Shown here: positions 42,473 to 51,673 of the stretch, in pieces
Layout of the letters: each line of letters begins with the position of its first letter
Position numbering within the stretch: position 1 is the first letter of the stretch
NCBI GenBank assembly: GCA_014843695.1
Contig: CM026386.1
Location: forward strand, 85,799,111-85,863,110
Length of the DNA stretch: 64,000 nt
Source: Archivesica marissinica
Lineage: Eukaryota; Mollusca; Bivalvia; Venerida; Vesicomyidae
Direction: 5' to 3'
Notes under the pieces: model-generated
Seen by the model: the letters and a program-made list of their open reading frames with translations, nothing else
What the model was told of the DNA's origin: nothing
Database searches by the model: none
Made by a program: the position numbers and the translations under genes

Positions 42473-43497
42473 CCCCGATAGAAGTAAACACCCCGATAGA
42501 AGTAAACACCCCGATAGAAGTAAACACCCCGATAGAAGTAAACACCCCGATAGAAGTAAACACCCCGATAGAAGTAAACACCCCGATAGAAGTAAACACC
42601 CAGATAGAAGTAAACACCCCCGATAGAAGTAAGCACCCAGACAGAGGTAAACACCCCCCGATAGAAGTAAGCACCCCGACAGAGGTAAACACCCCGATAG
42701 AAGTAAACACCTCCCGATAGAAGTAAACACCCCCGATAGAAGTAAGCACCCCGATAGAAGTAAACACCCCGATAGAAGTAAACACCCCGATAGAAGTAAA
42801 CACCCCGATAGAAGTAAACACCCCGATAGAAGTAAACACCCCGATAGAAGTAAACACCCCGATAGAAGTAAAACCCCGATAGAAGTAAACACCCCGATAG
42901 AAGTAAACACCCCGATAGAAGTAAACACCCCGATAGAAGTAAACACCCCGATAGAAGTAAACACCCCGATAGAAGTAAACACCCCGATAGAAGTAAACAC
43001 CCCGATAGAAGTAAACACCCCGATAGAAGTAAACCCCCCGATAGAAGTAAACACCCCGATAGAAGTAAACACCCGATAGAAGTAAACCCCGATAGAAGTA
43101 AACACCCCGATAGAAGTAAACACCCCGATAGAAGTAAACACCCCGATAGAAGTAAACACCCCGATAGAAGTAAACACCCCGATAGAAGTAAACACCCCGA
43201 TAGAAGTAAACACCCCGATAGAAGTAAACACCCCGATAGAAGTAAACACCCCGATAGAAGTAAACACCCCGATAGAAGTAAACACCCAGATAGAAGTAAA
43301 CACCCAGATAGAAGTAAACACCCAGATAGAAGTAAACACCCCCGATAGAAGTAAACACCCAGATAGAAGTAAACACCCAGATAGAAGTAAACACCCAGAT
43401 AGAAGTAAACACCCAGATAGAAGTAAACACCCCCGATAGAAGTAAACACCCAGATAGAAGTAAACACCCAGATAGAAGTAAGCACCCAGATAGAAGT
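42473..43497. repeat. 18-bp C-tract tandem array, inverse copy of the family at 10974-11706
   Basis: The unit is ccccgatagaagtaaaca, the reverse complement of the 18-bp unit at 10974-11706, about 57 copies. At the right edge (43280-43497) units are mostly of the cccagat type, interrupted by two cccccgat units. Near the gap (42600-42760) there are odd units with gacagagg, taagcac and cctcccg. Interior units carry small deletions at about 42871, 43033, 43075 and 43087. Three large frames across it and the gap are artefacts. Confidence 0.97.
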
Positions 43498-43796
43498 GTT
43501 TATACGATCCACCCCTACGCAAGGATCCACAATTAGAAAACTATCGCCAAACAACTTGGAAAAGAATTCACGAAATGTTAGTACACTTATAGCTCTGCAT
43601 TTAGGCATATAACCGCTTACATGGATGTACATATGCTCCGACAAAAGTACAGCTGACAAACTCGGCGCGGATAAAGTACACTTCATGGATTCCGTCCGGC
43701 TTTACGCAATATATAGTTACTTAAATAATATTTACAGTAATGCGATATATGTATAGGATATAAGCCGAAAACCATCCAATACGCTACACTATAGGC
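43498..43796. other. Unique segment flanking the inverted 18-bp array
   Basis: This is about 300 bp of unique DNA. The minus strand has an ATG-started run of about 60 non-repetitive codons entering the array (43686 leftwards). I recognise no domain in it and would not call a gene. Confidence 0.6.
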
Positions 43797-43798
43797 AT

Positions 43799-43848
<50 letters not shown>
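43797..43848. repeat. (CA)n(TA)n microsatellite
   Basis: A short CA run is followed by about eighteen TA dinucleotides directly abutting the hAT left terminus. Its last eight bases, atatatat, equal the eight bases after the hAT right terminus and would be the target-site duplication. Confidence 0.95.
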
Positions 43849-43851
<3 letters not shown>

Positions 43852-44279
43852 GGATGGCAGCGAATAGCGATTTCGGTATTCGAATATTCGATGGGGAAGG
43901 TATTTGGATATTCGAATATTTGGTTTAATTCTGTGAACAACTCAAAATATCTCACACACATAAATTTTCACAGCTAATCTACTTTCTGTTTTATGCCATA
44001 CGTCATATCTTCTTCCTGTACATGTGGCGATGACTCAATCAGTTATTGTTATCGTCCACTGTACACGCTACCATTCCCGATGAGACTTAAGTTAGTACAC
44101 CAAATTAATACCTATGCTAGTATATATAATAAATGAAGAATTCTATATAAGAACATGCTAAACTTTATTCAAATTCAATTACTTGGAAACATTTCAATGT
44201 GCACTATATTTCACACATACAATATATATGTCCATAAATGTCAACGGGTAGTACCGTACGATCTCACCATGCGTGCACA

Positions 44280-44456
44280 TTAAAACTCAATGTCACAACC
44301 TTTTTGAACGTTGTTCTTGTTCAAAAAAATAATGTTGTCAACAAGAGAAGTGGATAATCTGTTCTTTAGCTTGTTGATAAGTAGACCAGTTGTGGAGAAG
44401 ATGCGTTCGGATGGGACTGACGTTGCTGGCACTGACAGTAGTCTACGGGCGACACC
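44280..44456 (-). pseudogene. hAT transposase C-terminal dimerisation fragment
   Basis: On the minus strand about 58 codons, ending at a TAA (44280-44282), read through SVPATSVPSERIFST and NRLSTSLVDNIIFLNKNN. This matches the well-known C-terminal hAT dimerisation region (short conserved PATS-SER-FS block, then RLS and a V-x-LxFLN block). It is the last part of the transposase. Upstream the frame runs into SINE-derived sequence and meets a stop at 44478-44480, so the catalytic and zinc-finger regions are gone. The surviving fragment has no internal stop, so decay is not extreme. Confidence 0.88.
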
Positions 44457-44464
44457 GTGTATGT

Positions 44465-44490
44465 GTTTTACGCTTATTTATCGTCGCTAC
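44465..44490 (-). mobile_element. Antisense fragment of SINE 3' segment
   Basis: This 26-bp piece is the reverse complement (one mismatch) of gtagcgacgataaataa and the following bases in the SINE 3' region (44693-44717). It directly abuts the sense SINE copy at 44491, producing a small inverted pair around it. Confidence 0.7.
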
Positions 44491-44798
44491 GGGACGTTAA
44501 ACCGAGGTCTCGTGTCGGTGCTTTACATCGTGCACGTAAAAGAACCAGAGGAGACTCTGCAATGGGTCTCTCTCTGTATCAGTGCACTATCCTCCAAAAT
44601 CTAAAATGACTAATATCTTCAGGAGGCGTCGCCCATATGGGCAACATGTAGCGACTAATCTCTTCAGGAAGCGTCGCTCATATGGGCAACCGGTAGCGAC
44701 GATAAATAAACGTAAAAAAACAACAAACAAACGCCATTGAATTCATTTTGGCATACACTGTTTTTTCTTAGTCATACCACGTAGTCGTCGTCGTACTG
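44491..44798 (+). mobile_element. SINE copy lacking the tRNA head
   Basis: It begins gggacgttaaaccgaggtct and runs colinearly with the minus-strand SINE at 45711-46127 through to accacgtagtcgtcgtcgt, differing by scattered substitutions and A/C-tract length. The tRNA-like head is missing at the 5' side. It contains two tandem copies of a block with cttcaggaggcgtcgc and catatgggcaac. It lies inside the hAT element. Confidence 0.85.
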
Positions 44799-44903
44799 TC
44801 TGTATCATTGCACTATCCTCCAAAAATCTAAAATAACTAATCTCTTCAGGAGGCGTCGCTCATATGGGCAACCGGTAGCGACGATAAATAAACGTAAAAC
44901 ACC
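44799..44903 (+). mobile_element. Second, 3'-only SINE fragment
   Basis: This repeats the 3' half of the preceding copy: tgcactatcctccaaaa, then cttcaggaggcgtcgc, then gtagcgacgataaataaacg. It holds only one of the two tandem internal blocks. It may come from partial duplication or a second insertion into the hAT element. Confidence 0.8.
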
Positions 44904-45077
44904 CACTGATATATTGAAAAGAAAACAACAACAACGTATCTATTTTATGACAGTTTATTTAAATTTTACAAATATATCTTTTTCCTCCCGAATATTCGAA
45001 TACTGCAAAAGTATTCGACTATTCGGACGTTTGGTCGAATATTCGGGTATTCGGGTATTCGTTGCCCTAATATATAT

Positions 45078-45208
45078 ATGCTTACACTGCTGGTAATCTG
45101 TAGACTGGCAAGGTCTAACTTGTTTATGCGCATCGATAGGTTTTATTATTATGTCATGTCCAAATAGGCATGTATATTTCCTAAATATACACTGTTGTTG
45201 TTGTTGTT

Positions 45209-45240
<32 letters not shown>

Positions 45241-45460
45241 ATTATTATTATTATTATTATTATGTTGTTGTATTCTAGGCGAGCTACTGCGCTCGGCTTG
45301 CTGTTTGTTAGTGTTCTGCAAGTGGGTGAGGTATGGTCCAGTACATTGTACCAGTGGGTTGTGGACAGTCAAACAAGATTTAACTATGACCCCAACCCGA
45401 ATAATATGCTGGGTAATGTATTATGTTAAACAGAATGTAGACTAATAGAGTGCTAATAAT
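45078..45460. other. Spacer with (GTT)n(ATT)n microsatellite
   Basis: This unique sequence to the right of the hAT element contains a trinucleotide run at about 45193-45270 that switches from GTT to ATT repeats. Poly-Leu, poly-Val and poly-Asn frames across it are artefacts. No exon was recognised. Confidence 0.8.
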
Positions 45461-45633
45461 CGTTCTAGATAGACTGGCGATATCGGTCACAATAACCATG
45501 TTCTACCGTTCTAGATAGACTGGCGATATCGGTCACAATAACCATGTTCTACCGTTCTAGATAGACTGGCGATATCGGTCACAATAACCATGTTCTACCG
45601 TTCTAGATAGACTGGCGATATCGGTCACAATAA
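45461..45633. repeat. 46-bp tandem array, 3.75 copies
   Basis: Copies start at 45461, 45507, 45553 and 45599; the core is agatagactggcgatatcgg. They appear identical, which implies a very recent expansion. Confidence 0.96.
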
Positions 45634-45710
45634 CCTGACAAAATAAGTTGTCCAGGAAAAATAGCTCTTAATATCACATGTATGTATAGCAACGAATTCG
45701 TATTGGAGCT

Positions 45711-46127
45711 TTAAGTACGACGACGACTACGTGGTATGACTAAGAAAAACAGTGCATGCCAAAATGAATTCAATGGCGTTTGTTTGTTGTTTTTGTTGTT
45801 GTTTTTTTACGTTTATTTATCGTCGCTACCGGTTGCCCATATGAGCGACGCCTCCTGAAGAGATTAGTCGCTACATGTTGCCCATATGGGTGACGCCTCC
45901 TGAAGATATTAGTCATTTTAGATTTTGGAGGATAGTGCAATGATACAGAGAGAGACCCATTCCAGAGTCTCCTCTGGTTCTTTTACGTGCACGGTGTAAA
46001 GCACCGACACGAGACCTCGGTTTAACGTCCCATCTGAAAGACTGTTAATTGTATTAGGGTCAGACGGGGGATCGAACCTGCGATCCCTGGATTACCAGTC
46101 CAGCGTGTTACAACTGGGCTATAGGCT
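45711..46127 (-). mobile_element. tRNA-derived SINE, apparently full length
   Basis: Read on the minus strand, a tRNA-like head (46127 to about 46062) is followed by a linker, the central block gggacgttaaaccgaggtct, a tandem pair of blocks with catatgggcaac, an A/C-rich stretch and a short (GTC)n end at about 45711. The head keeps a recognisable anticodon arm (ctgga, seven-base loop ctggtaa, tccag) with GGT in the anticodon position, pointing to a tRNA-Thr origin. Headless relatives lie at 44491-44903. The central block resembles conserved SINE core domains reported from molluscs, but I cannot assign the family without a library search. Confidence 0.88.
46068..46121 (-). promoter_or_regulatory. 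RNA polymerase III internal promoter (A and B boxes) of the SINE
   Basis: On the minus strand the A box is tagcccagttgt (46110-46121) and the B box ggttcgatccc (46068-46078). The B box is a perfect consensus type, which suggests a relatively young copy. Confidence 0.85.
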
Positions 46128-46452
46128 ATAGATCCGTATGTGATGTGATGTGGTGTTTGTATTTGCGCTGATAATATATGTACAGTTTTCTCTAGTTTGT
46201 AAACCAATCAAAATCCTCCATTCGTTTTAAAACGGCGAAATTAGTTCCATATTGGTACTTTTGTTTATATGAACCCAATATGTTACTTATTGCATGTCTA
46301 TATTGGATACTGGACTGAGTTGCAAACAGAATGCGCATGCGTAACTCAAATAGTGCAGCTCAATGTACTATACATATAGTTCTATGCAGACTATAGCCAT
46401 TGTGTAATAGTAGGCTGAGCAAACTGACAACAAGCGAAGGTGTGTGAGTACA
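46128..46452. other. Unique spacer before 65-bp array
   Basis: This is about 325 bp of unique sequence. No coding exon, terminus or promoter was recognised. Confidence 0.75.
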
Positions 46453-49400
46453 TCGACTCACGGCACATGCACAATGGCTGCTGTCAGGCGGTGAGCATCA
46501 AGTTAATCATGTAATGGTGGACTCACGGCACATGTACAATGGCTGCTGTCAGGCGGTGAGCATCACGTTAATCATGTAATGGTGGACTCACGGCACATGC
46601 ACAATGGCTGCTGTCAGGCGGTGAGCATCAAGTTAATCATGTAATGGTGGACTCACGGCACATGCACAATGGCTGCTGTCAGGCGGTGAGCATCAAGTTA
46701 ATCATGTAATGGTGGACTCACGGCACATGCACAATGGCTGCTGTCAGGCGGTGAGCATCAAGTTAATCATGTAATGGTGGACTCACGTCACATGTACAAT
46801 GGCTGCTGTCAGGCGGTGAGCATTAAGTTAATCATGTAATGGTGGACTTACGGCACATGCACAATGGCTGCTGTCAGGCGGTGAGCATGAAGTTAATCAT
46901 GTAATGGTCGACTCACGGTACATGCACAATGGCTGCTGTCAGGCAGTGAGCATCAGGTTAATCATGTAATGGTCGACTCACGGCACATGCACAATGGCTG
47001 CTGTCAGGCAGTGAGCATCAAGTTAATCATGTAATGGTGGACTCACGGTACATGCACAATGGCTGCTGTCAGGCGGTGAGCATCAAGTTAATCATGTAAT
47101 GGTGGACTCACGGTACATGCACAATGGCTGCTGTCAGGCGGTGAGCATCAAGTTAATCATGTAATGGTGGACTCACGGCACATGCACAATGGCTACTGTC
47201 AGGCGGTGAGCATCAAGTTAATCATGTAATGGTCGACTCACGGCACATGCACAATGGTTGCTGTCAGGCGGTGAGCATCAAGTTAATCATGTAATGGTCG
47301 ACTCACGGTACATGCACAATGGCTGCTGTCAGGCGGTGAGCATCAAGTTAATCATGTAATGGTGGACTCACGGTACATGCACAATGGCTACTGTCAGGCG
47401 GTGAGCATCAAGTTAATCATGTAATGGTGGACTCACGGTACATGCACAATGGCTGCTGTCAGGCGGTGAGCATCAAGTTAATCATGTAATGGTGGACTCA
47501 CGGCACATGCACAATGGCTGCTGTCAGGCGGTGAGCATCAAGTTAATCATGTAATGGTGGACTCACGGCACATGCACAATGGCTGCTGTCAGGCGGTGAG
47601 CATCAAGTTAATCATGTAATGGTGGACTCACGGCACATGCACAATGGCTGCTGTCAGGCGGTGAGCATCAAGTTAATCATGTAATGGTGGACTCACGGCA
47701 CATGTACAATGGCTGCTGTCAGGGTGAGCATCAAGTTAATCATGTAATGGTGGACTCACGGCATATGCACAATGGCTACTGTCAGGCGGTGAGCATCAAG
47801 TTAATCATGTAATGGTGGACTCACGGCACATGTACAATGGCTGCTGTCAGGCGGTGAGCATCAAGTTAATCATGTAATGGTGGACTCACGGCACATGCAC
47901 AATGGCTACTGTCAGGCGGTGAGCATCAAGTTAATCATCATGTAATGGTGGACTCAGGGTACATGCACAATGGCTGCTGTCAGGGTGAGCATCAAGTTAA
48001 TCATGTAATGGTGGACTCACGGCACATGCACAATGGCTGCTGTCAGGGTGAGCATCAAGTTAATCATGTAATGGTGGACTCACGGCACATGCACAATGGC
48101 TGCTGTCAGGCAGTGAGCATCAAGTTAATCATGTAATGGTGGACACAAGGCACATGCACAATGGCTGCTGTCATGGTGAGCATCAAGTTAATCATGTAAT
48201 GGTGGACTCACGGCACATGCACAATGGCTGCTGTCATGGTGAGCATCAAGTTAATCATGTAATGGTGGACTCACGGCACATGCACAATGGCTGCTGTCAG
48301 GCAGTGAGCATTAGGTTAATCATGTAATGGTCGACTCACGGCACATGCACAATGGCTGCTGTCAGGCAGTGAGCATCAAGTTAATCATGTAATGGTGGAC
48401 TCACGGCACATGCACACTGACTACTGTCAGGCGGTGAGCATCAAGTTAATCATGTAATGGTGGACTCACGGCACATGCACAATGGCTACTGTCAGGCGGT
48501 GAGCATCAAGTTAATCATGTAATGGTGGACTCACGGCACATGCACAATGGCTACTGTCAGGCGGTGAGCATCAAGTTAATCATGTAATGGTGGACTCACG
48601 GCACATGCACAATGGCTACTGTCAGGCGGTGAGCATCAAGTTAATCATGTAATGGTGGACTCACGGCACATGGACAATGGCTGCTGTCAGGCGGTGAGCA
48701 TCAAGTTAATCATGTAATGGTGGACTCACGGCACATGCACAATGGCTGCTGTCAGGCGGTGAGCATCAAGTTAATCATGTAATGGTGGACTCACGGCACA
48801 TGCACAATGGCTGCTGTCAGGCGGTGAGCATCAAGTTAATCATGTAATGGTGGACTCACGGCACATGCAAATGGCTGCTGTCAGGCGGTGAGCATCAAGA
48901 TAATCATGTAATGGTGGACTCACGGCACATGCACAATGGCTACTGTCAGGCGGTGAGCATCAAGTTAATCATGTAATGGTGGACTCACGGCACATGCACA
49001 ATGGCTGCTGTCAGGCGGTGAGCATCAAGTTAATCATGTAATGGTGGACTCACGGCACATGCACAATGGCTGCTGTCAGGCGGTGAGCATCAAGTTAATC
49101 ATGTAATGGTGGACTCACGGCACATGCACAATGGCTGCTGTCAGGCGGTGAGCATCAAGTTAATCATGTAATGGTGGACTCACGGCACATGCACAATGGC
49201 TGCTGTCAGGGGGTGAGCATCAAGTTAATCATGTAATGGTGGACTCACGGCACATGCACAATGGCTGCTGTCAGGGTGAGCATCAAGTTAATCATGTAAT
49301 GGTGGACTCACGGCACATGCACAATGGCTGCTGTCAGGCGGTGAGCATCAAGTTAATCATGTAATGGTGGACTCACGGCACATGCACAATGGCTGCTGTC

Positions 49401-51113
49401 AGGCGGTGAGCATCAAGTTAATCATGTAATGGTGGACTCACGGCACATGCATAATGGCTGCTGTCAGGCGGTGAGCATCAAGTTAATCATGTAATGGTGG
49501 ACTCACGGCACATGTACAATGGCTGCTGTCAGGCGGTGAGCATCAAGTTAATCATGTAATGGTGGACTCACGTAACATGCACAATGGCTACTGTCAGGCG
49601 GCGAGCATCAAGTTAATCATGTAATGGTGGACTCACGGCACATGTACAATGGCTGCTGTCAGGCGGTGAGCATCAAGTTAATCATGTAATGGTGGACTCA
49701 CGGCACATGCACAATGGCTGCTGTCAGGCAGTGAGCATCAAGTTAATCATGTAATGGTGGACTCAGGGTACATGCACAATGGCTGCTGTCAGGGTGAGCT
49801 TCAAGTTAATCATGTAATTGTGGACTCACGGCACATGCACAATGGCTGCTGTCAGGGTGAGCATCAAGTTAATCATGTAATGGTGGACTCACGGTACATG
49901 CACAATGGCTGCTGTCAGGCGGTGAGCATCAAGTTAATCATGTAATGGTGGACTCACGGTACATGCACAATGGCTGCTGTCAGGCGGTGAGCATCAAGTT
50001 AATCATGTAATGGTCGACTCACGGCACATGCACAATGGCTGCTGTCAGGCGGTGAGCATCAAGTTAATCATGTAATGGTGGACTCACGGCACATGCACAA
50101 TGGCTACTGTCAGGCGGTGAGCATCAAGTTAATCATGTAATGGTCGACTCACGGCACATGCACAATGGCTGCTGTCATGGTGAGCATCAAGTTAATCATG
50201 TAATGGTGGACTCACGGCACATGCACAATGGCTGCTGTCATGGTGAGCATCAAGTTAATCATGTAATGGTGGACTCACGGCACATGCACAATGGCTGCTG
50301 TCAGGCAGTGAGCATTAGGTTAATCATGTAATGGTCGACTCACGGCACATGCACAATGGCTGCTGTCAGGCAGTGAGCATCAAGTTAATCATGTAATGGT
50401 GGACTCACGGCACATGCACACTGGCTACTGTCAGGCGGTGAGCATCAAGTTAATCATGTAATGGTGGACTCACGGCACATGCACAATGGCTACTGTCAGG
50501 CGGTGAGCATCAAGTTAATCATGTAATGGTGGACTCACGGCACATGCACAATGGCTACTGTCAGGCGGTGAGCATCAAGTTAATCATGTAATGGTGGACT
50601 CACGGCACATGGACAATGGCTGCTGTCAGGCGGTGAGCATCAAGTTAATCATGTAATGGTGGACTCACGGCACATGCACAATGGCTGCTGTCAGGCGGTG
50701 AGCATCAAGTTAATCATGTAATGGTGACCACGGCACATGCACAATGGCTGCTGTCAGGCAGTGAGCATCAAGTTAATCATGTAATGGTGGACTCACGGCA
50801 CATGCACACTGGCTACTGTCAGGCGGTGAGCATCAAGTTAATCATGTAATGGTGGACTCACGGCACATGCACAATGGCTGCTGTCAGGCGGTGAGCATCA
50901 AGTTAATCGTGTAATGGTGGACTCACGGCACATGCACAATGGCTGCTGTCAGGGTGAGCATCAAGTTAATCATGTAATGGTGGACTCACGGCACATGCAC
51001 AATGGCTGCTGGCAGGCGGTGAGCATCAAGTTAATCATGTAATGGTGGACTCACGGCACATGTACAATGGCTGCTGTCAGGCGGTGAGCATCAAGTTAAT
51101 CATGTAATGGTGG
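46453..51113. repeat. 65-bp tandem array, about 72 copies
   Basis: The period is 65 bp (actcacggta at 47041 and 47106); the core is cacatgcacaatggctgctg. Variants include aggcggtgag versus agggtgag or catggtgag, ggtgg versus ggtcg, and gctact for gctgct. Marked variants recur in order: the block at 47945-48330 reappears at 49754-50331 with offsets of about 1809 and 2004 bp. Short 63-codon frames inside repeat the same 20-residue reading and are artefacts. Confidence 0.98.
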
Positions 51114-51475
51114 CAACCTGTAAGTTTCTTATTGATCACAAAAGTTTAAGGTTATATGCAAAATACGTGCTGCTGTTCTCTAACGTTCCATTGCACGTAT
51201 TTAACATATAACCGTGTATATGATATAACCTATACCTATATATACAGTTTTCAAACACATGCGCAAAATACGCATCTAGTAATTTTACAACTGCATAATA
51301 TACGTTGAGAGTTAAGCTACATGGAGGCTGTATTCAGTTGCTGTAAATAACGATATCACCGTATTAGCAGATTGGCATGTGTTTAATTTGTAAGTATAGC
51401 ATGAAGCTATATTACTATGTTTGGAGATATTAGTAGTATGCCTACTATGTGACAATGTGTTTATATGTAACACAG
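51114..51475 (+). other. Unique segment, putative intron 5' of the carbonic-anhydrase exon
   Basis: This is about 360 bp of AT-rich unique DNA ending in a plausible splice acceptor (atgtaacacag at 51465-51475, with a weak pyrimidine tract). No upstream exon or signal-peptide exon is recognisable here, so earlier exons lie to the left of the 65-bp array or elsewhere. Confidence 0.6.
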
Positions 51476-51634
51476 GTGTGTACAACTGGCCTCGGACATA
51501 CAGTAACGACTGCGGCGGAATGCACCAATCACCTGTAGATATCCAAACGGATCTCGTCCAATATGGTGTCTCGTGCCAATGTCCACGATTGATTTACAAA
51601 AGCAACATACTCCATGGAATGTTTAAAAACAATG
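51476..51634 (+). CDS. Alpha-carbonic anhydrase, single internal exon (N-terminal part of the domain)
   Basis: This 159-bp exon is bounded by an AG acceptor (51474-51475) and a GT donor (51635, gtaata) and is phase 1 at both ends. It reads without a stop through YNWPRTYSNDCGG, MHQSPVDIQT and, at its end, MFKNNG. The family is recognised from the tryptophan near the start, the C-G-G-x-x-Q-S-P-[VI]-D-I block and the N-N-G that precedes the central beta-strands. Alpha-carbonic anhydrases hydrate CO2 to bicarbonate using a zinc held by three histidines; those histidines are in later exons not seen here. The cysteine before GG is typical of secreted members, including the nacrein-like shell-matrix enzymes of molluscs. 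Two extra cysteines (SCQC) follow. Upstream and downstream exons are not in the window. Confidence 0.85.
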
Positions 51635-51673
51635 GTAATATTTTTGTTGTTACTGCTGCTATTAATGCATTGA

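Larger units (their letters stand above)
43849..45069 (-). mobile_element. Decayed hAT-family DNA transposon with SINE pieces inside
   Basis: The left end starts tagggatggcagcgaata at 43849. The right end, read on the minus strand from 45069, starts tagggcaacgaataccc; both continue into gaatattcg-rich subterminal sequence. The flanking octamers are both atatatat (43841-43848 and 45070-45077), which fits the 8-bp target duplication of hAT elements, although in a TA-rich site this is weak proof. Inside, the minus strand encodes a hAT dimerisation motif (44280-44456). At about 1.2 kb, with the rest of the transposase missing and SINE fragments in its place, it cannot be autonomous. Confidence 0.85.

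Noticed and set aside
41392..43686. 764-codon minus-strand frame starting with about 60 non-repetitive residues
   Set aside because: It crosses 1000 N and the 18-bp array. The non-repetitive start shows no family I recognise and could be chance.
44311..44604. 97-codon plus-strand frame at the hAT/SINE junction as a gene
   Set aside because: It is the antisense of the hAT dimerisation region joined to SINE sequence. The minus-strand reading has the recognisable motif.
46062..46127. Functional tRNA-Thr gene
   Set aside because: It is followed on the minus strand by a conserved SINE body shared with other copies; it is a SINE head.
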